A stretch of 64,000 nucleotides of DNA, from NCBI GenBank assembly GCA_023055425.1, contig JALGPY010000014.1, positions 11,864,501 to 11,928,500 on the forward strand, given 5' to 3'. The notes under the pieces were generated by a model that saw nothing but the letters and a program-made list of their open reading frames with translations, made no database searches and was not told where the DNA came from. Shown in pieces: positions 32,806 to 44,284 of the stretch. The position numbers were made by a program, and so were the translations under genes. The DNA comes from Linanthus parryae (lineage: Eukaryota; Streptophyta; Magnoliopsida; Ericales; Polemoniaceae). Each line of letters opens with the position of its first letter. Position 1 is the first letter of the stretch.

Positions 32806-33755
32806 AAGGAAATCATATGCCTTTCTGAAAAATATATATATATATAATATATATATTTCTTGAACACAGATTTAATAAAGTGACTTGTCAGTTTGATAAA
32901 AAGGAATAGATTTTACAAGAAAAACAAAAAGGCTCACGAGAGAAAAAATGATATTTCTTAAGATTTGGCAAAGTGATCTTCCACTGTGTTAAAAAGAATA
33001 GATTTTACAAGAAACAAACAAAATGCTCACGAAAGCAGGTACTAAAAGCATGTCTTTATTTTTCCTAGAAAAAAAAAAAAAAACATGCCGTTATGTACAG
33101 AATAGTATATAAAAGTAGATAACCACTGAAAATTAATAGTTTATTGTAAGCTACCAAATATGTTTCGGACTTAATATACCAAACATTCCTTTGATTTTGT
33201 TTCTACGCTTAGTTTTTCAGCCTACATTTCTTTTGCTATATTTTTTAAGACAGATCATCAACATGACAATCAACTTATCAAAAAAAAATCAACATGACAA
33301 TCAAAATGTCCTTGTAAAGCACAGGTGAAATATCAAAATTGCCTGGGAAAGCACCATTTCATAAGTAGCAAAAGTTTTCTAAGCTTGTGGAAATGTTCTT
33401 TCAAAAATGTCAATATTTGATTTTACAAAGTTGGCAAAAGTATTTATACAAATGGGGTAATTATCACTTGTACCCTCTCACTTCACTTTTGACCAGCAGT
33501 TGGATATCTCTAATGACTTCAAGAAAAGAAAGCATGCAGTTACACATATCTTCATTCTTGATCAGATGCCTGTGGATTTTTAGCATACTATTTATTCTCT
33601 TGCCATGGATGTCCCTTTCACATACTTTGACTTCCAAAATTAATTTGATATTATACCATAACTGTTTAGACTAATTTAAGACTGTTAGTAAAGGGGTATA
33701 CAAATCATAAAAATTAAAATTGGACCACGAATTTGAGGAGGATTTCCTTGCCCGC
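32806..33755. other. AT-rich spacer
   Basis: No gene is supported. A partial tandem repeat (GAATAGATTTTACAAGAAA, near 32905 and 32987) and an AT dinucleotide run near 32831-32855 are the only structures seen. Confidence 0.4.
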
Positions 33756-33996
33756 TATTGATAGGTACTTCTATTTTCAGCCCCTTACTTTACTTCTCAC
33801 TTTGTCTACAATATAGATGAAGGTAGTTTTCTTGTGCTTCTCAATGCTCGTAGGTAGCCCTACCTCTCTTTGCTGCACAACTGATTGAACCCCACAAATC
33901 TGGGTAATGGCATGTTTAGTATCATATGAGACATCAGCTGAAAACATGGTTGCAGACTTAGATAGCCTTATTTTTTGGCCGAAGGTCAGCTCATAG

Positions 33997-35101
33997 CATA
34001 GTTTTAAAAACCGGACCGGACTGGCCGGTTCGACCGGTTGAACCGGCGAACCGTTGCCTTACCGGTCCGGTCCAGCTATCGGATCGCTCATGTAAACAAA
34101 CCGGTGGAAACCGGTCAAAACCGCCGGTTTTTAGTTGAACCAGTGAACCGGGCGGCTTTGACCGGTTCCGCCGGTTTTTGTATGATCATCTCTGTACACA
34201 CGAGTCGCAACCAAACAACTGAAATCAGAGGCATAACTCTCGTCGATACTTTGTCACCGACGCCTTCGTCTCGCCGTCTTTTGATCCTCCCGCTCCCTTC
34301 GCCGTCATACATGAAGTTCCATTGTTGGTTTCGATGATGGACTCAGGAGTTGAAGGGTTTGGGAGGGAGGGAGAGACGAAGAGGAAGAGCAGAGGGGAGA
34401 GAGAGAGACGGAGAGGACGTAGAGAAAAAGTAGGTGAGGGGTTGTAGAGGGAGAGAGAAAAATTAACCCTCTGAGATAATGGAAGAGAGATATGCGGAGG
34501 AAGTTACCTATTTCAAAGATTTGTTTTGACTTTTAGTCTCACCGTGAAAGAGATAAGATGAAACTATATATTTTTTTTTTGGAAAATAAGATGAAACTAA
34601 ATTTGAACAATCCAAAACATTGCAGCGGTGGCGGTGATGCTATCTACTGCCACATCATCGCTTGCTTTTTTTTAATGATTTCTTATTGAAAAAAAAAATG
34701 AAAAATTTAGTTTATAAATGTTGATATTGTTCCTAACTATAATATAACTTGTGTGCTACTATTATTGTATAATTTGACCAATATTTTGACTATATTTGAA
34801 TTTTATGCTATATATTAATTAAATTTATTACACATTTATATAAAATATATAATTATTTAGATTTGCAAGTTATATTTAGATTTGATCAACTAAATATATG
34901 CTACAAGTAATATTTTAGTTACGTATATTTAAGTTTACAAGTAATATTTTAGTTACGTTTAATGAATATTTATATAAAAATAAATACTTATATATTATTT
35001 AATAAACGTGCGATTGAACCGGTCCGACCACCGGTCCGACCGGTCCGACCATGAACCGGTGCCTCACCGGTTCGATGGCCGGTCCGGTTTTTAAAACTTT
35101 G
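33997..35101. mobile_element. hAT element, CCGGTT-rich family (copy 2)
   Basis: The ends CATAGTTTTAAAAACCGGACC and, inverted, CAAAGTTTTAAAAACCGGACC are flanked by the 8-bp duplication GCTCATAG (33989-33996 and 35102-35109). The subterminal CCGGTT/CCGGTC clusters match the family of 17792-18301. The core has a purine-rich GAGAGAGG tract (34365-34460) and AT-rich DNA. No transposase is encoded. It interrupts the old LINE reverse transcriptase. Confidence 0.9.
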
Positions 35102-35810
35102 GCTCATAGCATGTAAGGATTTGTAATAAATATAGATACTCTCCTCTCTGGCTTTTGTAAAGATGATGCCATTGTCTGCAAAGAAAAGGTGTGAGATCGC
35201 AGGACCACTTCTCAAAGCCCTAACACCCGAAAGATGCCGACTAGCGATTGCTGCTGTGGTGCTTAGAGATAGGCCTTCGCTATTAAAAATAGATACAGGG
35301 AGAGAGGACACCCTTAATGAAGATCTCTTTCATATACGAATTTTCCCATGACAACACCATCAATATTAAAAGTATAACGAACATAGTTTATACAATGAAG
35401 AATAATACTGATAATGGTAAGCCCAAAACCTAGCTTACTCATCATAGCTTCCAGTAAGCTCTATTCTACCATGTCTTAGGCTTTATTCATATCAAACTTG
35501 AGCGCGACGAAGCGTCGTTTCCATTTAACTTGAGTTCTTATCGCGTGCATGATTGAAACACGACCAAGATATTATCATAAATTTGTGTGCCAGGGAGTCA
35601 GGGACAAAGGCACTTTGAATCTCTCCGATATTAAGATCAAGACACGGTTTAATTCTGTTAAGATCAAGACACGGTTTAATTCTGTTTAACACTGCTTTAG
35701 AAATTATCTTGTAGACTACTGAACATAGAATAATAGCTCATAAATCTGACGATAATTGGGGTTGTTTGATCTTAGGGATCAGGGTTATAAGAGTTTCGTT
35801 TAGATTCTCA

Positions 35811-36395
35811 CATGGTTGTTAGAATCGCGATCTAATTCGTAGGATCGTACGATTCCACGACCCAGAGGAGGAGGAGCGTTGCGGATCGGTCGAAAAGTCG
35901 TCTTCCGGTAGGATCGAGTGGGATCGCGACTAAAATCGTAGAATTATGTTGACGAAGCCGCCTCCTAAGGCCAGGCGAGGGTCGCCGGCCTCCGACGTAC
36001 CTACGACGAGCGTCTTTGATTGCATTGAATTTGCCAGAGAAAGAAAGGATGGAGAGACAAAGCTTCTTGCCTTTTCCGATGACGTTGAAGAGGTCGAGTG
36101 AAAGAGAAAACACTTATCAGAATGAATTTATGTAATGGTAAAAGACACTTTCGCCCCCTTTAGTTTCATTGAAGGACACTTTCCCCCTCTAGTTTGAGAA
36201 AAGACACTTTCACCCCCCTAGATGATGCTCCTGGTGAAGTAATTTGATTGTTCACTAGTTATATATGTGGAATTATTTGCATCTTTCATTATTTTTCAAA
36301 CCTTTATTATTATATGAAAATTAAAATTACAGTTTTGGTAGGATCATGTGGAGCATTCCATGATCTTACGTATGATCACGATCGTAAAAACCTTG
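35811..36395. mobile_element. hAT element inside the decayed LINE
   Basis: It starts CATGGTTGTTAGAATCGCG and ends CGATCGTAAAAACCTTG, with ends inverted in part, flanked by the 8-bp duplication GATTCTCA (35803-35810 and 36396-36403). The interior is rich in GGATCG/CGATCC motifs and also holds a GACACTTTC repeat (36140-36220). It is non-autonomous. Confidence 0.85.
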
Positions 36396-36839
36396 GATTC
36401 TCAAGAATATCGCCCCCTTTAGAACCGAAAGACATAGATCAAGAATACCAATACTTTTGGTAAAATAATGTAGGGAAGTCATCCGTACCAAGGGTTTTTA
36501 GAGGGTGCATACCCTTTAGAGCTCTGAGTAATTTCATTTGTTGTGAATGGTTGATCCATGACAGTCCTCATCTCTTCATGGATAACGTAGGAACATGCTG
36601 GGTAACATCAATTATGCTCCACTGAGGGACACTGAGATCCATGGATAACGTAGGAACATGCTGGGTAACATCAATTATATTCTCCACTGAGGGACACTGA
36701 GATCGAAAAACCGTACTAAAGTGGTCAACCAGGATCTTGCAGACATCGGTGTTCGAATTCACCGTGTCCCCTTGTAAGAGACCTTATAATCGGTTCCTAG
36801 TGGAGATAGTGTAGGTATTCCAAGAATCTGAAAAGGATA

Positions 36840-38050
36840 ACCCAATTGAAAAGCTAAGGAACTATGAAGTGAACTCACCCTTTATTTTAACCCGAGTCAC
36901 TGTGAAACAATAGTCATTTACCGGACGGTTATTCTGCATCTTGAAAAAAAATGTCCAAATCAGATGACACAACTATAATAACAGCAATTGTACATAAGCT
37001 CACTCATATCAAACTTGCAGAAAATCGTTAGAAAGGTTAGAACATGAACATATAATCTCCAAAAACGATATATGATAATCGAAGTTGTAATATGAACTGG
37101 AGTGGAGGAGAAGAGAATATTATCAAGTAGCTATAGTACACTTCACTATCTCTTCCGGAACAACAATGCTATCTTCATCGCACCGCAATCCATGAAGGGA
37201 AAAACCACAACCATATCAGCACCCATATTAGAGAAGAAAAAATAAACAAAGCACTCTAACTACAGACTGAGATCAACTCGATTGAGCAGAAGCAAAAGAC
37301 TCCAATTGAGTAGAACAAAACAATACAAATGATGGGTACAGGGAGGAAGAGATAATCTCAGAAGAAGCAATACTCACCATTGATGGAAGACAAACTTGAA
37401 GCGTCGCTCGCAAATAAACAGCAAATATCCTTTTTAAGAAATAAGAGAATCAAATTTTCACCAGCAAGCACACTAATGCCACACTGAGCAAGAATCAGAA
37501 ATCCAAATACCCAACAGATTTGCAACAAAGAACGTAGAGAAGTTAAAGAAGAAGAATATAATAACCTGAGAAACAAATCGAAGCAGAAAGATGGGCAGCC
37601 GTCGGAATCCTGGAACGACGCTATGAATCGAACTAGAAATGAGAAGGGATAGGAAGCTGACCTTGGCCGTTGGAAACAAATCGAAGAAGTAATGAAGTTA
37701 TATAGAAAAGTTCATTTCTTAAAAGAATGAATCAAAATTAACATTTTGAACATTTCGCCCAAAAAAATAATAACTCCTGAGCATGACAGGAGGAAATCAG
37801 AGAACAAATAGGGGGATTCACAGATGTTGTAGTTCACATTTTACTCAACATGTAAACTCTAGAACCACTCAAATTGACCTTAACATTTGAAAGAAATACC
37901 CTTAGTTTTCTCCAAAATGGATCACAGTCAAGGAATGGGTATATAAAACACACGTCTTTCGGCCTTGCAGAACTCACCCAGAAAATACGAAAATAACCTA
38001 ACAATAAGCAGATAAAACTTGAGAACAAATGAAGTGCACTAAAAATACCT
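36840..38050. other. AT-rich spacer without a supported gene
   Basis: Short frames only. Clustered GAAGAAG-type stretches around 37090-37690 could be an untranslated leader on the minus strand, but no coding exon with splice sites could be assembled. Confidence 0.35.
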
Positions 38051-38057
38051 GAAGATT

Positions 38058-39364
38058 CAGACGCCTGATGTAGAAATTTTCAATTCCAGTACCTAATTTC
38101 AAGAATGGTCGCACCTGCAGATGAGCTCTTGTTTGAGGAGATAAACCAGAATCACGGTAAAGGCCTAACAACCTCGTTATAAAGCGAATGATTAAATCAA
38201 ACCTCAGGCCGCAATCACGAATCGTTGAATCGGAGGCCTAAAAACAATCAAACCCTGGACAACGGCGGAGGCCCAACAACAGTCGAACCTTGGACAACGG
38301 CGGTAGTGGTGCAAGACGAAGTGTGGAACTGGAGGCGCGATCTCGAATCGTTGTGCCCCTATTGTTCGCCGGTGCCGCTGTTATTTGCTGGAGGGCTTCG
38401 ACGAATCGTGGTTTTGTGAGAGCGCTTAGTGGGATCATGCGCTAACTCGTTTTTTTTGGGGTTTTGTGAAAATTCAGACGCCTGATGTAGAAATTTTCAA
38501 TTCTAGTACCTAATTTCAATAATTGTCGCACCTTCATATGAGCTCTTGTTTGAGGAGATAAACCAGAATCACAGTAGAGGCCTAACAACCTCGTTATAAA
38601 GCGAATGGTTAAATCAAACCTCATGCCGCAATTACGAATCGTTGAACCGGATGCCTAACAACAGTCAAACCTTGGACAACGGCGGAGGCCTAACAACAGT
38701 TGAACCTTGGACAACGGCGGCAGTGGTGCAAGACGAAGTGTGGAACAGAGGCGCGATCTCGAATCGTTGTGCCCCTATTGTTTGTCGGTGCCGCTGTTGT
38801 TTGCCGGATGGCTTCGAGGAATCGTGGTTCTGTTTGCCGGAGGGCTTCGAGGAATCGTGGTTCTGCGAGAGCGCTTTGTGGGATCGTGCGCTAACTTGTT
38901 TTTTTAGGGTTTTGTGAAGATGCAGACGATTGATGTAGAAATTTTCAATTCTAGTACCTAATTTCAATAATGGTCGCACCTGTAGATGAGCTCTTGTTTG
39001 AGGAGATAAACCAGAATCACAGTAGATGCCTAACAACCTTGTTATAAAGCGAATGGTTAAATCAAACCTCAGGCCGCAATCACGAATCGTTGAACCGGAG
39101 GCCTAACAACAGTCAAACCTTGGACAACGACGGAGGCCTAACAACAGTCGAACCTTGGAAAACGGCGGCAGTGGTGCAAGACGAAGTGTGGAACTGGAGG
39201 GGCGATCTCGAATCGTTGTGCCCCTATTGTTTGCCGGTGCCACTGTTGTTTGCCGGAGGGCTTCCAGGAATTGTGGTTCCGTTTGCCGGAGGGCTTCGAG
39301 GAATCGTGGTTCTGCGAGAGCGCTTTGTGGGATCGTGCGCTAACTCGTTTTTTTTAGGATTTTG
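38058..39364. repeat. Three-copy tandem repeat, period 417-448 bp
   Basis: Copies start at 38058, 38475 and 38923, each with CAGACG(C/A)(C/T)TGATGTAGAAATTTTCAATT. They share CGAATCGTTGAA(C/T)CGGA, a nested duplicated CCTTGGACAACG motif, TGGTGCAAGACGAAGTGTGG and GAGAGCGCTT(T/A)GTGGGATC. Copies 2 and 3 carry an extra doubled GCCGGAGGGCTTCGAGGAAT. Frames of 60-120 codons exist on both strands but differ between copies, so no protein is assigned. Confidence 0.85.
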
Positions 39365-39509
39365 TTTGAGGGATTTGAGGGATATCTAATTCGACGGGTG
39401 AGATTAGGTACTTACTCAATATTAAAATTCGACGATTGAAAATGTCCCATTAAAATGTCTCTTGAAAATATACCCCCCCCCCATCTTATTATATAGATAG
39501 TTTTCTCGA

Positions 39510-39780
39510 GAGTAATGATAAGTAGCCCACTCTCGTAGCCAAAACCGTAGCCAGAATGTGATGTGGCATGTCACATCAACAAATTGATAATAGAACAAAA
39601 AAAATGAATAACAATGAAAAAGGGAATAAATCAATCAAATTAGAAAGAAAAGACATGTGATTAAAACAAACAAGAATATGATATTTTTCATGTTTTCCTC
39701 TCTCAATGTGTTGATGTGGCATGCCGCATTACATTCTGGCTACGGTTCTGACTACGGGAGTGGGCTACTTATCATTACTC
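39510..39780. mobile_element. MITE with TIR of about 75 bp (Mutator-type)
   Basis: GAGTAATGATAAGTAGCCCAC at the left recurs inverted at the right, and similarity extends through CCGTAGCCAGAATGT and GATGTGGCATG. The flanks TTTTCTCGA (39501-39509) and TTTTCTCAA (39781-39789) match at 8 of 9, the length expected for Mutator-like elements. There is no coding capacity. Confidence 0.75.
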
Positions 39781-39789
39781 TTTTCTCAA

Positions 39790-40350
39790 TAATTTACATA
39801 ATTTTTACTTCGTAGTACTGGAGATGCTCTTAGCGGGCATGGATAGATAAGATCCCACATGGTAGCAAATGCACTAGTATCACCCTGTCACTCTATGAAA
39901 TTGCCTTCGCAATTTGTTGTCCCGTATCGCTCATTGGAAAGGATTCAATATCTGTAAATCTCCGTTGAATTGATTTCGAGTTTTAAGAATTTTTAAGTTT
40001 TGGTCAATTGTGGGCATTTAAGATGGCCTGCAAGATTTTTACTTAAAATTAAGTATGGGCTTCCTAACTAGTTGGCCCATCGAAAGTTCTTACTAAAAAA
40101 TTAATTTAAAATCAATTTTGGGATTTCCATCTAGTTGGCCCATTAGAAGTCTTACTTAAAATTCGCCCATGATCTCTGTTGGAAGTCCAAAGTTGGTCCA
40201 GAGCGCGCTCTACCATTTCTGGGAGTCCGAATTATAGACGTTTTTGCCCCCAAAAGTACCGGAGCAGGAGCGGAGAACTAGATGATCTATTCTATTCTAT
40301 GGCCTAGAAAATTAGCCGTGTGAAAACATCTTCACAATACATTCCCTCCT
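39790..40350. other. Spacer
   Basis: No gene is supported. A weak direct repeat is seen (TTACTTAAAATTAAGTATGGG near 40038 and TTAATTTAAAATCAATTTTGGG near 40101, each followed by a CTAGTTGGCCCAT motif). Confidence 0.4.
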
Positions 40351-40353
40351 TTC

Positions 40354-41063
40354 TATGGCTGCAAGTTAAACCGCCCAAACCGCAAATCGGACTGAACCGT
40401 GCTAATTAGTTCGGTTTAGGTTCGTAAATTTCAAACCGAGATTAATAGGTTCGGTTTATGTTCGCTGCAAGTTAAACCGTCCAAATCGCAAATCGGACCG
40501 AACCGTGCTAATTAGTTCAGTTTAGGTTCGTAAAATTTCAAACCGAGATTAATAGGTTCGGTTTATGTTCGTAAAATTTTCAAACTGAAATTAAATGATT
40601 TGGTTTAAATTTTAGTGTTCTACAAAACGGCTAAACAGTTTAAACCGTTTATATTAATAAATGATAATTTATACACACACACACACACACACTTAGTTCT
40701 CTTTTCGTGACACTATATGTTCTCTTTAACTTGATGAAGTTCATACTAGCCAATCTAAAATTCAGGTATTGTGACGTTCTGCTTAAATTTCTGTTTGGTT
40801 CTATTCATTTCGCTGGGTTGACTTTCATCGTTGTTATATTTTCAGGTAAATTGAGTTTTTAAGATTTTCAGGACTAAATTTCAATTACAGATAATTTTAT
40901 TAGGTTAATCGCGGTTCGAACCGGAACCGAACCGTATATAGGCGAACCGAAACCTAACCAAACCGTTCATAGATGGTTCGGTTTAGGTTCGGGTTTCCCA
41001 AACCAGGAATTTAGGTTAGGTTCGGATTTTGGTGCAAACCGAACCGAACCATTTACACTCATA
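40354..41063. mobile_element. Probable hAT element rich in AACCG motifs
   Basis: It is bounded by CTCCTTTC (40346-40353) and CTCCTTTG (41064-41071), a 7-of-8 duplication, with loosely inverted ends (TATGGCTGCAAGTTAAACCG; TATGAGTGTAAATGGTTCGG from the right). It carries an internal 106-bp direct duplication (units at about 40361 and 40467) and a CA microsatellite at about 40673-40691. Confidence 0.65.
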
Positions 41064-41139
41064 CTCCTTTGATATAAATTTTCACAGTTGACTTTTATGA
41101 CCCGATAAATAATAATAAAAAGTTAAGTGAAAAAAATTC

Positions 41140-41410
41140 TATAAAAATATACCACTCTGTCTCACCTCTTCCTCTCCATATTAACTTTTTGTCTCGTATC
41201 TTCGTCATTTTGATCAGATAATTTTAATAGCAACATGATACGATTTTTTTATAATTTTTTCGCCGTGTTGTGAAGCAACTTTTATTGTGCAGCACCATGA
41301 AAAAGTTATTCAAAAATTGCTATCCGAATCACCGAGGGTGACTGCAGTGAATAGTGTTGAAAGTGACGAGGGAAGGAAGATGTGAGAAAATCATACTCTC
41401 ATTAAATACT
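41140..41410. repeat. MITE, family A (copy 3 of 3)
   Basis: It contains TACCACTCTGTCTCACCTC, a GTCTCGTATC block, and a centre CACCATGAAAAAGTTAT with complementary arms, in the same order as the copies at 17026 and 21140. The ends are eroded. Confidence 0.45.
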
Positions 41411-43020
41411 ACCTACCATGTATCATCCTATTGAATGTGCAAGAAAAGCTTTTAATTTGACTTTGACCATATGGCACTAAAATGACAAAACATCCTGGCC
41501 TCCTTGTGGTTTGGTTGATACCATTCCTTTACTTCCCTCCTGTCATTGTAGAACAAGTCAATTCTGAAACAAAATATTGGACCTTAATTTTTACTTGTAA
41601 GTGGATCGTGCATTCATGCCCAAGTTTGAAAGGATCTGCACTGAAGTTCTCATTTTCTGAGAACATAATTCGAACTTATTTCCGACTACTAGATTAATCA
41701 GTAAAGTTATGTCATTTTCAAAGTTATAATTTGTCTCGTCGGCCACCATCTCGGCCGAGGTTGACTATTAATTAAGGGGGTTCCATGTAAAACAAGAATT
41801 AGTAGTAGTAATTAAGAAGTGATAAATGTAGTTGAATTGTTGAAAGAAGAGTTAATTAAGCATTCAATCATGAGAAACTTAGTAAAAGAATCAAACTTTT
41901 TTGGAAAGTTAAGGGTTGTTAGTTGGTGCATTTTATTCAACATTTTCTTTCTTCTTTCCCTTCCTCCACCTTTGATTGATTTTAGGGCTGTGATGGGGAT
42001 CATTGGCAATCATTCATCAGGTGGTGTGTTGTAGGTTTACATGGCAAACTCCTTTTTCTCTCTTTCTCTCGACTGCGCCAACCACCATTTAACAAAGTTC
42101 TTTAATCATTTCCATCTTATTTGTTTACATGCAAGTTTAAAATATAACAAGAATCCAAAGCCTTTGATGTTGAGTATTCTTTTTTTTAATTAACTAAAGT
42201 TTGCAAACATGGGTAGCCGTTACATCTCTCTGCCTCTCTCTCTCTCTTGATAGAAATCTCTCCTCTTTGGCAGAAATCTCCCAATCTCTCCCTTCTCAAA
42301 TCGCTCTCTCTCTCTCTCTCTCTTGCATATGAAATTATTATTATGAATATAATGGAGAAGTAGTAGTACTAGGGGAGCATTTGATTACTTGAGTTGGAGC
42401 AATGTCAACATAGCTGGCTGGTGGGGGATAGCAACACCAACAAATTGTTAATGAATCTTTATCAGTCCCTCCCTCTTTTATCAATACCATTCTCATATCT
42501 GTCAAATTCACACACAATTCATTAATGTGCAGAATGTACAACTTCATTTAGGGTTACATTTTTACACATTTTCGTTTCTCACAAGTCCAATTCATCTTTC
42601 ATACAGAATAGATATGTTGAGGTATAACTCCATGTATTAATATGTTCGTCGACGGCTTGATACGTGCACAATGAGATATTGACAAATAGCCCCCACACAG
42701 TATTGATTTTATTGTGTGGGAGTTGTCTGTCGATTCTCGTAGTGCATGTATAGCACTGTCAGCAAACATATACTGCTTGAGAATTATATGTCAAAAGTTC
42801 TACAACATATTCCTACCATTTAATTACGGCAACAAGGAATATAAATTGCTAGGTAAGTTATTCCAATGGGTTAATGGATACATATTTTTCTCCACTCTAA
42901 TGGATACATATGCCCACTGTGTACTTTACCTTTGTTGATGGATGAACGTGTTTAGCGATATGTCTATTAGCAAGTGCATAAATCAACTATTATAGGGTTA
43001 AGATTCCCATCGGCTGTGTA
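41411..43020. other. Spacer with CT microsatellites
   Basis: No gene is supported. (CT)n runs lie at about 42223-42248 and 42304-42323. Short frames at 41482-41697 and 42714-42938 lack recognisable domains or splice context. Confidence 0.4.
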
Positions 43021-43028
43021 CATGCAGC

Positions 43029-43430
43029 TAGTGCGAGCTCCTCGAGTAGCTCGTGTAAACTTGTCATTTTTCCTTTGAGCTCGTGCGAGCTCCAACCTAG
43101 CTCGTGCGAGCTAGGTGATATTATGCATTAGATCGTACAAAAACATGAGGCTGAAATTAGATCGTGTGATCTTCTCATCCCTTTTCTTCAAAATTTTTCT
43201 ATGTCCTTGGTAGTTCGTACGAGCTCTACATTAGCCCGTGCAAGCTATGCCTAGTCTGAGAGCTCGTGCAAGCTCCTCTTGAGTTCGTGCAAGCTGGTCG
43301 TGGTCCTGCGTCAGATCATTCAAAAATTTTGAACCCTTTTTTTATCGTGCGATTGAATAACTTGATCAATTCGACTAACTCTTTAACAGTTCGTGCGAGC
43401 TGTCAAAGTAGCTCATGCGAGCAACTCATT
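43029..43430. repeat. Cluster of palindromic AGCTCGTGCGAGCT motifs
   Basis: At least nine variants of the 14-bp palindrome AGCTCGTGCGAGCT occur in about 400 bp, for example at 43077-43090 and 43099-43112, with variants such as AGTTCGTACGAGCT and AGCTCGTGCAAGCT. Between them are ATCGTGCGATC-like smaller palindromes. The stretch lies at the far end of the gypsy remnant, so it may be LTR or untranslated sequence of that element. Confidence 0.6.
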
Positions 43431-43612
43431 CCTTGGCTTCTTTGTGGCTCGTTTTCACTTCAATTTATTTATACTACCAGTCTTTGGGAAGCTCTTGATC
43501 TCCTCTATCATTCCATACTCTTCCATCTTTCCAAAACAAAAATTCATGTCCCCGAATTCTGATGCACGCAATTGCTTCAATGTGTTCACTCCTCAACCTC
43601 GAGTGAAACTTG

Positions 43613-44284
43613 TCAATTTTTCATGACTTCTGCGCCATCATGAAAGGGAATTTGCAGTACATTACTCCACCTGTGATATGCACATTTGATGTCGATATCA
43701 TAATCTCTCTCACCCCTCAAAAGGATACGAAGACTTCTAGATTGAAAAAAAAATATAAAATAAAATAAAATAAAATAAAATAAAATAAAATAAAATAAAA
43801 TAAAATAAAATAAAATCCTATGTTCGGTTGTTTCCCAACAACCGCTTGTAATGTCGACGGCGTCCGCTATGATCATACCAGACCATTGACGCCATGTGTC
43901 GTCTTGTGTTTTTGCTCTTCCGTCTGCAACATATTCGAGCTCTTCTTCAATCCTTTCAGCAATATTAGAAGATGGCCCCACATAGTGCTCTTCCATGAAG
44001 AGCGGAGCTCCAAGCCTCGTCAGTTCCATATATTCCCCTTGAGTGAGTGTAGGAAATTGTCTACATCGATTGAGGTGAGTGGTAGTACGACACTCCTTGC
44101 ATCTACCATATCTCCATGCTCTTACTTTTCTTGCACTTGCCGAGCTTCCATAAAATGGTGGACTTTGCTTTCTTGTATTCAAATATTGCATCGTTTCGAA
44201 GAATTTGTCCATAATGACTGCCATGATATCGCGAGGAAGCTCTGGTTGCAAATAGTGTAAACAACACAAAAATTTGAGCCTCAA
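43613..44284 (-). CDS. Unrecognised domain in frame with the gypsy protease remnant
   Basis: About 220 codons stay open, with a composition like a folded protein: Y-L-R-L-K-F-L-C-C-L-H-Y-L-Q-P-E-L-P, four Cys/His in C-K-E-C...H-L-N-R-C, then F-P-T-L-T-Q-G-E-Y and I-A-E-R-I-E-E-E-L-E-Y. The last third is the translated AAAAT microsatellite, so the natural end is lost. It does not look like RT or RNase H. It may be an extra domain of the element or a captured host exon. Confidence 0.35.
   Translation of the reverse strand: MRLKFLCCLHYLQPELPRDIMAVIMDKFFETMQYLNTRKQSPPFYGSSASARKVRAWRYGRCKECRTTTHLNRCRQFPTLTQGEYMELTRLGAPLFMEEHYVGPSSNIAERIEEELEYVADGRAKTQDDTWRQWSGMIIADAVDITSGCWETTEHRILFYFILFYFILFYFILFYFIFFFQSRSLRILLRGERDYDIDIKCAYHRWSNVLQIPFHDGAEVMKN
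43747..43816. repeat. (AAAAT)n microsatellite
   Basis: About 12 copies of TAAAA/AAAAT in an uninterrupted run. Confidence 0.95.

Larger units (their letters stand above)
33760..36830 (-). pseudogene. Decayed LINE ORF2 split by two hAT insertions
   Basis: On the minus strand, pieces of a reverse transcriptase can be read in order: 36762-36568 (F-R-S-Q-C-P-S-V-E-N), about 35700-35340 (Q-S-A-F-V-type and D-M-like parts), 35250-35110 (I-S-H-L-F-F-A-D-N-G, so the ADD catalytic motif is changed to ADN), then after the hAT at 33997-35101, 33990-33760 (E-L-T-F-G-Q-K-I-R-L-S-K and V-G-L-P-T-S-I). Stops, frameshifts and a 60-bp internal duplication (36570-36700) show that it is dead. The element is more diverged than the intact LINE beside it. 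Confidence 0.75.
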
